The notes under the pieces: model-generated | Database searches by the model: none | Seen by the model: only the letters and a program-made list of their open reading frames with translations | Told to the model about the DNA's origin: nothing | DNA from: Paenibacillus planticolens | Lineage (GTDB): Bacteria; Bacillota; Bacilli; Paenibacillales; NBRC-103111 | DNA length: 64,000 nt | Assembly: GCF_013141725.1 (NCBI RefSeq) | Contig: NZ_WHNZ01000039.1 | Span: 186,001-250,000, forward strand | Direction of reading: 5' to 3' | Part shown: in pieces, positions 37,440 through 46,195 of the stretch | Layout of the letters: each line of letters opens with the position of its first letter | How positions within the stretch are numbered: position 1 is the first letter of the stretch | Made by a program: the position numbers and the translations under genes

Positions 37440-37650
37440 GGGGTGCTGGGCGCGGGGCTTGCGGCGGGAGCATGGCAGATGCGGGGGCGCGCCGAGCACG
37501 GGCAAATGCGGGGCGCGGGGGTGCGCCGTGAGCACGGGCAAGTGCGGGGCGCGGATTTGTGCCGTGAGCATGGCGATGCGGGGGCGCGGATTTGCGCCGT
37601 GAGCAGGGCGATGCGGGGGCGCGGATTTGCGCCGGGCGCGAGGGGATTGC
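37440..37650. repeat. GC-rich degenerate tandem repeat, 35-36-bp period
   Basis: GCGGATTTG followed by a GCCGTGAGCA-like tail recurs at 37551, 37586 and 37621, exactly 35 bases apart, with more degraded copies upstream from about 37440. The block is far richer in GC than its surroundings. Long open frames across it on both strands are low-complexity by-products, not genes. Confidence 0.75.
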
Positions 37651-37789
37651 TGAGGCTGCCTTCCAGCCCCCGTAACTTCGCCAGAGCCCAGTTCCGAGAC
37701 TGTTTACACGTAACCCAACTACCATATCCTCTGATGCGGCTTACCCGCACCTTCACTTCGCCCTCTTAACTTCAACTAGCGTTGCTATA

Positions 37790-37966
37790 TTGCACTTTGT
37801 GCAGTCATTTCAGCCTATTTTCGCTTCTCCGGCAGCTACATTGCACTTTGTGCAATCATTTACCCTCAAAAGCTAGTTTTCAGCGCAAATCTAGCAAAAT
37901 CATTGCACTTTGTACAACGAGAGTGAGCTCTTGCTGCAATATGCCCGCTCTATGTTGCACAAAGTG
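37790..37966. repeat. Array of TTGCACTTTGTGCA palindromes
   Basis: Near-palindromic units start at 37790, 37841, 37903 and 37955, spaced 51, 62 and 52 bases. The last is split by the insertion sequence, and its other half plus a degraded unit follow at 39132-39200. Each unit can form a TTGCAC...GTGCAA hairpin. Spacer sequences differ. Related copies recur near 61304. Confidence 0.75.
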
Positions 37967-39131
37967 CAGGCCTGTTGATTATCCACAAAATGGCAGGTAA
38001 AAAGGCCGCTCATTCGGTAAACTGTTTGTACCCCTACAAACATCCGAAAGAAGAAGTGCTTCCTCTTATCAAAGAGGTTTCTTACGTTGATTCTGCGCGG
38101 AAATTCACGGTGTATGATCTCTTTCTTTTTTTATCGCAAGCCGCACTCCAGCAATGGGACGGCTACCGAGATGGTGAAAAACGCATGTCTTCTTGTGGAC
38201 TTGTAAAAGCTGATCACTCCACGATTTCAAAAAAAGCGAAAGATGTCCCATTTGAGTTATTCAAACAGCTGTTAAGTCTGATGACTCAGAAATGTAATCG
38301 CCCAACACGTCGTCGTTTGGGTATCCCGAAGGAATTGTTAGTTGTGGATTCCACCAAGATTACGGTTGGTAAAGAGAGATTGCCCTGGGCGCCGCTAAAA
38401 GGCGAAAAGGCGGGGATTAAGCTTCATGTTTCAATCATTGCAGATGCAGGCCTGTTGCATAAAGTTACAGAAACAACAGGGAATCGCCCTGATCTATTTA
38501 GCTGTAATGACGTGCGCGACGACCGTTTCATACTAGTAGCTGACCGCGCTTATGGTAAACACAAGCAATTTGATGACTATCTGGAACAAAAACAATATTT
38601 CGTGATTCGGCTCAGGGATAACACACATTTTCATGAACCTAAACTGAGGACACGTAAACGTCCATTTGCTGGCACAATTGAACAAGATTTAACCTGTCAG
38701 TTAGGGGCGAAGTCTACGCTTTCAAAAAATAGGTTTCGTGTCGTTGTTCTAAAGGATCCGCATGGCAATCCTGTTATTCTCGCAACCAATTTACATAGGC
38801 CTTCTGTCGAGAAAATTGCTGAGATATATAAGAAGCGGTGGCAAATCGAGGTTTTTTTTCGTTGGATTAAGCAGCATTTGAACGTACCGATGATATTTGG
38901 AACAACGCCAAATGCCGTTTATGGGCAGTTGTACACAGCTTTATTGGTATATGTCCTACTTAAATTTGTATTCGAACAGGGAAATTCCAAAGTACATCCA
39001 AGTGCCCAGTTATCTTTTGCCGAATTCGATCGGTTATTTAGTATGAACGATTTGCAGGCAGAATGGTTGATCTATTTGACGAGTAATTTAACTTTCACAT
39101 GAACCCATTTATTGGTAGATCAACAGGCCTG
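37967..39131 (+). mobile_element. IS4-type insertion sequence, complete, with 9-bp target duplication
   Basis: 1165 bp. The ends begin CAGGCCTGTTGAT on both sides as inverted repeats (13 of 13 matching, then partial). CACAAAGTG occurs immediately outside both ends (37958-37966 and 39132-39140), a 9-base target duplication. A single DDE transposase gene fills the element. Perfect target duplication and intact ends point to fairly recent insertion. The target is the core of one palindrome of the surrounding array. Confidence 0.92.
37990..39102 (+). CDS. IS4-family DDE transposase
   Basis: About 370 residues from ATG 37990; TTG 37975 inside the terminal repeat is an alternative and no good ribosome site is seen, typical of IS genes. 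The first catalytic Asp is in LLVVDSTKITVG, the second in FILVADRAYGKHKQFD, and the Y-(2)-R-(3)-E-(6)-K signature is in YKKRWQIEVFFRWIKQHLN. The frame is intact, so transposition could be active. Confidence 0.92.
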   Translation: MAGKKAAHSVNCLYPYKHPKEEVLPLIKEVSYVDSARKFTVYDLFLFLSQAALQQWDGYRDGEKRMSSCGLVKADHSTISKKAKDVPFELFKQLLSLMTQKCNRPTRRRLGIPKELLVVDSTKITVGKERLPWAPLKGEKAGIKLHVSIIADAGLLHKVTETTGNRPDLFSCNDVRDDRFILVADRAYGKHKQFDDYLEQKQYFVIRLRDNTHFHEPKLRTRKRPFAGTIEQDLTCQLGAKSTLSKNRFRVVVLKDPHGNPVILATNLHRPSVEKIAEIYKKRWQIEVFFRWIKQHLNVPMIFGTTPNAVYGQLYTALLVYVLLKFVFEQGNSKVHPSAQLSFAEFDRLFSMNDLQAEWLIYLTSNLTFT

Positions 39132-39261
39132 CACAAAGTGCAGCATAGAGTGCATGCTGAAGTGCTCGCTTTTCTTCCTGTTGCACAACCCCCTGCACTC
39201 ATTGTTAAATTAACCTACAAGTTATACAATAAACATAAAAATTAAACGCCGAGGTACCTCT

Positions 39262-40170
39262 ATGCACATTGAAGTGTCCACTAAAAATATGGCTTTTCTC
39301 GAATGCTTCTCCTCCGAAACGCGCGTGAAAATGATCGAGCTCCTTGGACAGGAGCCTCTCAACATCAAGCAGCTCTCGCAAAAGCTAGATATTTCTTCAG
39401 CGATCGTGACCAAACATATCCAGAAGCTCGAACAAGCCGGCATCGTCTCCTCCGAGAACGCAACCGGTGTTCGCGGAACCCAGAAAATATGCCACCTGAA
39501 CATGGAGCAGGCCATCCTTCAGTTCAAACCAAAAAAGCCGAGCGAGCTCCCAACGAACACGGTAGCTATCCCGGTCGGGCAGTACGCCTCCTACGAGGTT
39601 AAGCCAACCTGCGGACTCGCCTCCCCGACCCAGCTTATCGGCGTGCTGGACGACCCGCGCTATTTTGCCGATCCGGGACATGTCCATGCGGGGATACTGT
39701 GGTTTGCCAGCGGCTATGTGGAGTATCGGATCCCCAATTTCCTGCATAGCAACCAAAAGCTGCGCACGCTTGAAATCTCCTTCGAAATTTGCTCCGAAGC
39801 GCCGGGATACAACGAGAACTGGCCGTCGGACATCACGTTCTACATCAACGACATCCCGCTAGGCAGTTGGACAAGCCCTGGCGATTTTGGCTCTCAGCGA
39901 GGCGTGCTGTCGCCCGATTGGTGGAGCAGCAGCAATACGCAGCACGGTTTGCTCAAAGTCATAACCGTTAGTCCCACCGGCTCCTATCTGGATGGAACGA
40001 AAATATCCGAGACCACGATCCAAGATCTGGCCGTCACGTTCGGCAAGGATATTCACTTCCGCATCGCATCCTTGGAGAGCGCTCCCAACTGCGGAGGCGT
40101 CACTTTATTCGGCAAAAGCTTCGGCAACTACGCGCAGGATATTGTCGTCACTATGCATGAGGACAAATAG
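39262..40170 (+). CDS. ArsR-type winged-helix regulator with beta-rich C-terminal domain
   Basis: 302 residues. Residues about 5-85 are an ArsR-like winged helix (LNIKQLSQKLDISSAIVTKHIQKLEQAGIV). Residues about 105-300 form an apparently beta-rich domain (YVEYRIPNFLHSN, ITFYINDIPLGSWTSPGDFG, CGGVTLFGKSFGNYAQDIVV). GxWTSPGDFG and the aromatic-rich stretches suggest carbohydrate binding, so it may be a one-component sugar-responsive regulator; that is inference. A possible ribosome site precedes ATG 39262 (GCCGAGGTACC). No partner gene is next to it. Confidence 0.75.
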   Translation: MHIEVSTKNMAFLECFSSETRVKMIELLGQEPLNIKQLSQKLDISSAIVTKHIQKLEQAGIVSSENATGVRGTQKICHLNMEQAILQFKPKKPSELPTNTVAIPVGQYASYEVKPTCGLASPTQLIGVLDDPRYFADPGHVHAGILWFASGYVEYRIPNFLHSNQKLRTLEISFEICSEAPGYNENWPSDITFYINDIPLGSWTSPGDFGSQRGVLSPDWWSSSNTQHGLLKVITVSPTGSYLDGTKISETTIQDLAVTFGKDIHFRIASLESAPNCGGVTLFGKSFGNYAQDIVVTMHEDK

Positions 40171-40358
40171 ACCTGCCCCCAGCTATTGCTTTACAACTAA
40201 AAATTCGTCAAGCAACATTCGCGAATAAACCACAATCAGCAGCTCTCCAAAACTCAAAAACGAAGTTGACAACAAACTTGACACCACAAAGCGAAAGCGC
40301 ATTTTTCCGCGAAAATTAGCCCTTTTTGAAGGATAAAAAGAGGGAAGAAGCGCCCAGT

Positions 40359-41540
40359 CTAACCGTTGGCATAGGCGTAGCGCATTCCATCTGACATAGG
40401 GATGAAATGATGGTCAGTTTCAAAAATGGCACGAAGCATATGATGAGCGTCCTGATGCCGCTGACCTTGCTTCACATTCTCTTTCAGCTTCGATAAGAGG
40501 GATTGATTGGCGATTACTTCTAGCAGCTGGCTTTTCAGCTCCATCGCATTCTTCACTTCGATCGCAGCTCCCAGGCTGACCAGATAGGCGGCGTTTTCCT
40601 GCTCTTGGCCAGGGATCGGTTTATAGAGCATCATGGGAAGCTCCAACGCCATCGCTTCAGAAATGGTCAAACCTCCCGGCTTCGTGATGATCAGATCCGA
40701 TAAAGCCATCAGCTCATGGACATGGTCCACGAATCCTGTCACTTTCACGCGATGGCGTGTTTTGGCGCCGCCCAGCTCCTCTTCGAGGAGCTGCTTCAAT
40801 TTCTCGTTGCGACCGCAGACGAAAACAAACTGAACCGGCTCAGCCAGCTCCTCCGACTGCAGCACGGACTTGAACTGCTTGCCGATCAAGCCGTGACCGC
40901 CGCCCATCACGAGCACGGTCGGCATCTCGCGATCCAAGCCATGCTTATCTCGCAGCTCCGCCCGATCATACACTTGGGTGAACGGCTCGCGGATCGGTAT
41001 TCCCGTAACCACAATGCGCTGCTCCGGAACACGGTATCGCAGCAGCGCTTGCTTCACATGCTCAGCACCGACCAGATACCGGTCCGTTCCCGGATGAACC
41101 CAATAACTGTGATCCGTATAATCGGTCATCACAGTCACGGTCGGCACCGATGTGAAGCCGTTGCATTTTAAGTACGACATCGCCGCGGCTGCACCCGGAA
41201 ACGTGCACACTACCTCAGTCGGACTCTCTTCATGCAGCAGCTCCAGCATCCGGTCGGTGCTGAATGATTTCATTTTTTTAAACATATGGGAAAAAGTATT
41301 ATCGTCACGCGTCTTCCGGTACAAATAGCCATAAACCGACGGCAGGCTTTTCACCCACTGCATATAACAAAATTTGCCCACGCCATGCAAGTACGGATGC
41401 GTCCACTCTAAAAAATCGACCACCTTCACGTCGACATCCGGCTTATGAAATCTCGTAGCTTCGAGTATCGCCTGCGCCGCCTTATTATGTCCGTCCCCTA
41501 AACTGCCGGTCAGGATCAAAAGTTTGTGCCTGCTTTTCAT
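40359..41540 (-). CDS. MGDG-synthase-family glycosyltransferase (UgtP-like diacylglycerol glucosyltransferase)
   Basis: 393 residues from ATG 41540, GGAGG 10 bases upstream. N-terminal MGDG-synthase motif SLGDGHNKAAQAI, then a GT-B glycosyltransferase C-terminal half (VMGGGHGLIGKQF, DLIITKPGGLTISEAMALELPMM, PIPGQEQENA). UgtP-type enzymes move glucose from UDP-glucose to diacylglycerol at the membrane, making glycolipid and lipoteichoic acid anchor. ATGA overlaps the upstream PAP2 stop, so the two are translationally coupled. A longer N-terminal reading upstream has no support. Confidence 0.88.
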   Translation of the reverse strand: MKSRHKLLILTGSLGDGHNKAAQAILEATRFHKPDVDVKVVDFLEWTHPYLHGVGKFCYMQWVKSLPSVYGYLYRKTRDDNTFSHMFKKMKSFSTDRMLELLHEESPTEVVCTFPGAAAAMSYLKCNGFTSVPTVTVMTDYTDHSYWVHPGTDRYLVGAEHVKQALLRYRVPEQRIVVTGIPIREPFTQVYDRAELRDKHGLDREMPTVLVMGGGHGLIGKQFKSVLQSEELAEPVQFVFVCGRNEKLKQLLEEELGGAKTRHRVKVTGFVDHVHELMALSDLIITKPGGLTISEAMALELPMMLYKPIPGQEQENAAYLVSLGAAIEVKNAMELKSQLLEVIANQSLLSKLKENVKQGQRHQDAHHMLRAIFETDHHFIPMSDGMRYAYANG

Positions 41541-42223
41541 TGTCTTAATCCTCCTTCGAGCTTGCTTTGCTGTGTACGCACCGTCATAGGCGAATCCGCC
41601 AACCAGCCTCTTCGCATGCGGTCCAAGGCATAGACGACACACTCCGCCACAAGAATGGCCCCTACGATATCAAGCAGAACATGCTGTTTCACGAACTGTG
41701 TGGATAAAATGATGAGCAGCGACATGCAGGAAACGATAATTTTATAGCGCAATGCGACATGCGTAGTACGCAGATATGCTCTCATCATGAGATACGAGGT
41801 CAACACATGAGTGCTTGGAAAACAGTTAAACGGTTCATCCGTTCGATAAACCCACGCCACCATCCGTAGCAGAGGATCGCTCCCGATTAGTTCCGGTCGG
41901 GGAACAGTCGTTTGATAAATCGCATACAATCCATAACAAATCAACAAGCCAACCACGGACTCCACTAGCGTTATATAGTAATTTCGGCGGTCCTTATACG
42001 CCAAGTACAGGAAACAGACGAGTAAAAATCCGTACCACGACAGGTAAGGGACAACAAAGCCTTTCAAAAACGGAATGTGCCGATCCAGATCGGTCACCAG
42101 ACTGTAGACCCTCGTACCCTCTTGATTCAGATGAACATAGATCAGACCCACTAACGGGATCAGCAGCAAAGCGCTGCAGGCGAGGCAGTAGGACCACCAC
42201 GATGCTGATTTCACACGAATCAC
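41537..42223 (-). CDS. PAP2-superfamily membrane phosphatase
   Basis: 228 residues from GTG 42223 behind AAGGAGA. Five to six membrane segments. PAP2 signature: CFPSTHV (PSxH motif) and STQFVKQHVLLDIVGA (SRxxxxxHxxxD-like), of the Aur1/Ipt1-like branch. Could dephosphorylate phosphatidic acid to diacylglycerol, the acceptor of the coupled glycosyltransferase; undecaprenyl-pyrophosphate phosphatase is an alternative. Confidence 0.88.
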   Translation of the reverse strand: MIRVKSASWWSYCLACSALLLIPLVGLIYVHLNQEGTRVYSLVTDLDRHIPFLKGFVVPYLSWYGFLLVCFLYLAYKDRRNYYITLVESVVGLLICYGLYAIYQTTVPRPELIGSDPLLRMVAWVYRTDEPFNCFPSTHVLTSYLMMRAYLRTTHVALRYKIIVSCMSLLIILSTQFVKQHVLLDIVGAILVAECVVYALDRMRRGWLADSPMTVRTQQSKLEGGLRQ

Positions 42224-42411
42224 TCGCTCTCCTTAACATTATCTACATCATAAAGGAGAACATTTTTCTTCTAAACGCTCTAAGGTACTGTCTTTTGTTA
42301 GCCAAAAGTCTTGAACAGACCTAGACCAAAGGCTAAGTTTTTATGTAAATGTTCTATCTTGGCATCACAAAAACCCAAGGCATCGCCTCAGGTCATCGCG
42401 CATGCTCTGTC

Positions 42412-42942
42412 CTAATCATTCTTTCCTTTTCTCCGCTTCCCAAAACGTACCCCGCCATACACCAACGCACTCAACAAACACATCAAAGTGACAGGCACTA
42501 CCCAAAGCATCGGTGCGCTCTCATTTGCCTTAGGCTCTTCAAAGGCTTTAAGGGGGATCTCTTTATCTTTGAGGAAAATAAGCTCCTGAGAGGCATCCCC
42601 TGCCATCTTCGTTGGCGAGCATAGCGGATTCTCCCAACCGCCATCTTTCTTTTTCAAAAAGAAAAGATACGGCTTGCCGCGCTCGCTCGTTCCCCAGGTA
42701 AGATCCTCCGCCACGGTAAGATTCCGTTCCTCGATCCCCTTGAAGCTCGTCAGTACCGTTAACTTCAGCTCCATACTGTTCCTTTTACGAACCACATCAT
42801 CCACATTCGCCACAATGACCGCATCGTAGAGCTCATAGCTCTTTTCGACGGAAGGCGGCCCTGCGCAAGATAGCGCGGAAGCATCGGCAGGCACGAGAGC
42901 AGCCCAAACAACAAAACAGATCATCAGCATTCTTATTTTCAT
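42412..42942 (-). CDS. Exported TIMP/NTR-like protein with C-terminal membrane anchor
   Basis: 176 residues from ATG 42942 (GAGG upstream). Signal peptide about 1-22 ending near ASALSC, then a short domain with YDAVIVANVDDVV, VLTSFKGIEERNLTV and GKPYLFFLKK resembling bacterial tissue-inhibitor-of-metalloproteinase-like (NTR fold) proteins. A membrane segment lies at about 144-165, followed by a basic tail KRRKGKND. Two cysteines (SC, PLCS) may pair. Function unknown; predicted to be displayed on the cell surface. Confidence 0.7.
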   Translation of the reverse strand: MKIRMLMICFVVWAALVPADASALSCAGPPSVEKSYELYDAVIVANVDDVVRKRNSMELKLTVLTSFKGIEERNLTVAEDLTWGTSERGKPYLFFLKKKDGGWENPLCSPTKMAGDASQELIFLKDKEIPLKAFEEPKANESAPMLWVVPVTLMCLLSALVYGGVRFGKRRKGKND

Positions 42943-43012
42943 ATCAGCACCGTCCTCTACAATCAAAGACGAGCCAAAAACTTCCAATGTTTCACGGAAC
43001 GAGGGTTTATTT

Positions 43013-45688
43013 TTAAGAAATCAGCTTCGTCATTTTCGCCTTTTCAGCCACACGTTTCGTATACCCGCTTAGCGGCTTTTTCAGAGCCAACGCCACGACA
43101 TAGCAGATCACGATGAACACGCAGATGCAAAGGACATCCTTCAGCACCAATCCCCACAGCATCCCACCCACTGCCTCGCGCAGCAGCCCAACCGCATAAG
43201 TAAACGGCACGAACGGATTCAGCTTTTGAAAAAAGGATGATGCCGTGCTCACCGGGAATGTCCCTCCCGAACTGGAGAACTGCAGCACGAGGAAAATAAT
43301 CGCGATACCTTTGCCGATGTTGCCAAAAACAGAAACCAACGTGTACGTGATCGTGATGAACACAATGCTGATTAACACGGCAAAAACTACAAACCAAATC
43401 TTATCCACAACATATGTGCCCAAAAGAAAAATATCCCCAATGGTGACAATTAGCGCCTGAAAAAATCCTACCGTCAAGAAAATCAGCATCCGTCCAAAAT
43501 AAATGTGATGCGTCTTGAAACCGCCGTCCAAGTTATCCACATCGACCCTCATCAGAGAGACGAGCAGCATAGCGCCTACCCACAGAGAAAGCGTTGTGTA
43601 AAAAGGCGACATGGCCGAGCCGTAGTTCGGAATCGGAAATCTTTTATCCTCTTTAATCAGCACGGGATTTGAGAGAAAATCACTTTGCTTCTGAATGTCA
43701 TTCTGGAGCAGACGGAGAACCTCATCGATGCTGCCGCTTCCTTGGACGTTGCGGATTTGATCAGCCGCCTTGTGCACGGCCGCTTCGAACTCCGGCAGAT
43801 CGCTCCGCACCAGATTAGCCGCCAAATGTACGGCGTTCTCCACTTCCGGGAGCTTCGTTTGGTAAAGATCCGCCACTTTGCGGATATCTTCCTCTGCCGA
43901 GGGCAGATCGTTTCGAATAAAATCCGTGGCAGCATGCAGCTTCTGCTCCACGCGCGGCAGATCATTGCGAATGAACGGAGCCGCTTCATTGATGCCGTTC
44001 GTGAACGCATCCAGCTTGGTTTGAAGCGTGGATGACGCTTCGTGCACTTTCGCCCGGATATCCGGCAGCTCCTTCTGCAGCGTATCCAGCTGCGTTTGAG
44101 CGAAATGAATGCCGCTTTGGGCATCCGTCAAAATTCCTTTTATATTGGGCAGCTGCTCCTTTAACGTTTGTAGAGCGCTCCCTGCATTCTTGGCTATGGA
44201 CATGATTTGAGCCAGCGCTTTGGTCATATTGGGCACAATCTCCGAGTCGTATCTGGCGAGTATATTCCCTAAGGAAGCGCTGGCCTCTTTGGACAATGCG
44301 TTCAGGTTGTTTACGATATCCTTCGCCGGCTTCTCGCCGCGCCCAATGGCGCTTTGCAGCTTATTCAAAGCTTGAATTTGGTTCGTCAAATTCGTTCGCA
44401 CACCCGTTAACCGAGTGATGGTATCCGTGAATGGACTGCCAGGCAAGTATGTATTCAAGCGTGTAAAAACGTCAATCGTATTATCCAGCACAGCCGCACC
44501 AGTCGTAAGACGTTCAGACAAAAGGGCCATAACCGCCAGCGCCTTCTGAGGGTCAAGGTTTACATCCTGCAGCATCCCTGTCAGCTGTGTGACAGCGTCC
44601 GCCGTTTGCTGAAGCAGAATCAGATTTTGCTTCACCACGGGAATTAGCGTTTGAAAAGCCGCCTCATTTTTTTGTAGAAAATTCGTTAATTGATTGGCAA
44701 AAGCAGCCCCCTGCGTCGCGATCTCGTCGATTTTGGGCAATGTATTCAGCGCCGCGGTTACAATCTCATCGGCTTTCCGCGACTTGTCGATGGCGGTATT
44801 GAGCACCTCCTCCACCTTGCCAAAGTTTTGATCCAACTCTGCTACGCGGCTCGCGGCTTTCTGAATGTCAGGCAGTTTCTGCTGAATGAGCAGCACTTCC
44901 TGCGCCACCTCCTGGATTTTCGGCCAGCGCTCTTCAATCTTCAAAACCGTATCCGCCGCGCGGTTAATATCGGGGATTTTTTGTTCAAGTTGGACGATCT
45001 TCTGTCCCTTTTCTTTGATTTCAGGCAGCTTCTGCTCAAGCTCCAGCGCCTTATCCCCCATGGACGCTATTTCCGGCAGCCGCTTCTCCAGCTCCAAAAT
45101 CTTCGTCTCCATATTGCGAATCGTCGGCAATTCCTTCTCAAAATCGATACCGATCTCCTTCATTCGGGTCAGAATCGAGCTGCTTACCGTTTTGATAAAA
45201 TTTTCACTGATTTGCTGAGTGACACTGGAAGCGCCTTTGCTCGTGATTTTGGGCGCTACGGCATTGATTTTCTCATTCACGGTATAGAGAATTTCCGGCT
45301 TTTCCATTGTCCCGTCGACAATGCTCGTTATTTTTCGCGAAAAGTCCTCGGGTATAATCAGGCTCGCATAGTAGTCCCCGCGTTCTACGCCGCGCAGCGC
45401 CGTTTCATTGTCCACAAAGGTCCAACCGAGCGTATGGTTGTTTTTTAAACTATCCACAACCTCGTTTCCTATGTTAATGGACTTATCCTCAATTTTGGCC
45501 CCCTGATCATTGCTTGTTACCGCAATTTTGATCCCCGACGTATTGGAATAGGGGTCCCACATCGCCTCCAGGTTAATCCAAGCATACACAGAAGGCAGAA
45601 TGGCAAGCGCAACCATGAGCAAAAGACCTGTAGGCACCCTCCACAAGTTGATTAGATCCGTCCGATAGATGCTGAAAATCTTCTTCAT
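43013..45688 (-). CDS. YhgE/Pip family membrane protein with helical LP repeats
   Basis: 891 residues. N-terminal membrane segment about 20-36, then the Pip N-terminal extracellular domain (GIKIAVTSNDQGAKI, YYASLIIPEDFS). A long helical middle contains seven 17-residue repeats (about 187-305) and six 18-residue repeats (541-648). Five to six membrane segments about 690-880 follow in the ABC-2-like transporter fold. Family includes the phage infection protein Pip and YhgE; relatives work in type VII secretion-linked or export roles. Lone gene; 507 bases without a gene lie upstream. Confidence 0.88.
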   Translation of the reverse strand: MKKIFSIYRTDLINLWRVPTGLLLMVALAILPSVYAWINLEAMWDPYSNTSGIKIAVTSNDQGAKIEDKSINIGNEVVDSLKNNHTLGWTFVDNETALRGVERGDYYASLIIPEDFSRKITSIVDGTMEKPEILYTVNEKINAVAPKITSKGASSVTQQISENFIKTVSSSILTRMKEIGIDFEKELPTIRNMETKILELEKRLPEIASMGDKALELEQKLPEIKEKGQKIVQLEQKIPDINRAADTVLKIEERWPKIQEVAQEVLLIQQKLPDIQKAASRVAELDQNFGKVEEVLNTAIDKSRKADEIVTAALNTLPKIDEIATQGAAFANQLTNFLQKNEAAFQTLIPVVKQNLILLQQTADAVTQLTGMLQDVNLDPQKALAVMALLSERLTTGAAVLDNTIDVFTRLNTYLPGSPFTDTITRLTGVRTNLTNQIQALNKLQSAIGRGEKPAKDIVNNLNALSKEASASLGNILARYDSEIVPNMTKALAQIMSIAKNAGSALQTLKEQLPNIKGILTDAQSGIHFAQTQLDTLQKELPDIRAKVHEASSTLQTKLDAFTNGINEAAPFIRNDLPRVEQKLHAATDFIRNDLPSAEEDIRKVADLYQTKLPEVENAVHLAANLVRSDLPEFEAAVHKAADQIRNVQGSGSIDEVLRLLQNDIQKQSDFLSNPVLIKEDKRFPIPNYGSAMSPFYTTLSLWVGAMLLVSLMRVDVDNLDGGFKTHHIYFGRMLIFLTVGFFQALIVTIGDIFLLGTYVVDKIWFVVFAVLISIVFITITYTLVSVFGNIGKGIAIIFLVLQFSSSGGTFPVSTASSFFQKLNPFVPFTYAVGLLREAVGGMLWGLVLKDVLCICVFIVICYVVALALKKPLSGYTKRVAEKAKMTKLIS

Positions 45689-45791
45689 CGACGTCTCACC
45701 TATCCCTTCACATTTGGTTATTAATGTAACCTTTCAGCTTCCATCGCATACAAAACATTCTAGCACCATATGGCCCGCGTGCCTATTCCCA

Positions 45792-45892
45792 TGTGGACAA
45801 CTTTAATTGTGGATATGTGTACAAGATGCGCAAAACCTTATGCACACCGTGATCTGTGGACATGTTGATACTGTGGGTAATTTTGTGGATAA
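45792..45892. other. Cluster of DnaA-box-like 9-mers
   Basis: Six 9-mers in 101 bases. Two match TTATNCACA exactly: TTATGCACA at 45838 (plus) and TGTGGATAA at 45884 (minus orientation). Three one-mismatch copies are at 45792, 45808 and 45872 and a two-mismatch copy at 45855. No dnaA, dnaN or gyr gene is near, so this is not argued to be oriC; a DnaA-binding or titration site is possible, and chance TGTGGAT repetition is the alternative. Confidence 0.4.
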
Positions 45893-45959
45893 GTGCGTGT
45901 GAGGTGTGAATGGCGGGTGAAAAAGAGGGAGGGTGAGGGCCGGCCTGTGGCGATGGTAA

Positions 45960-46125
45960 GGGAGAGGGAATGAGGGTGGGATAGAGAGGAATGAGGGCGA
46001 AATGAGTGTGGAATGAGCGTGGGATGAGCGTGGGGTGACGTGGGATAAGGGAAGAGTGAGCGCGGAATGAGCGTGGGATTAGCGTAGGATGAGGGAGGAG
46101 TGAAATGAATGAGAAATGAGCGGAA
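45960..46125. repeat. Purine-rich degenerate repeat of about 10-11-bp units
   Basis: Repeated GGGATGAGCGT / GGAATGAG units over about 165 bases on the plus strand. The unbroken frames through it on the minus strand (HPTLIPRSF repeated) are a consequence of the repeat. The rest of the gap 45689-46195 holds the YhgE promoter region and the DnaA-box-like cluster. Confidence 0.7.
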
Positions 46126-46195
46126 AAGAAGGAGGAAACGCTGAAGCCTCGGCGTGTGCTGAACCTCCATGATATCGAGAGTGGAATCTCTTTGC

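Noticed and set aside
37782..38000. Small Cys-rich plus-strand frame with repeated HCTLCNH-like motifs
   Set aside because: The Cys/His pattern is only the translation of the TTGCACTTTGTGCA repeats, and the frame runs into the IS end.
37790..39200. CRISPR array from regularly spaced palindromes
   Set aside because: Repeats are only about 14 bases, degenerate, spaced irregularly, and no cas gene is near.
45792..45892. Chromosomal replication origin
   Set aside because: No dnaA, dnaN or AT-rich unwinding region beside the boxes.
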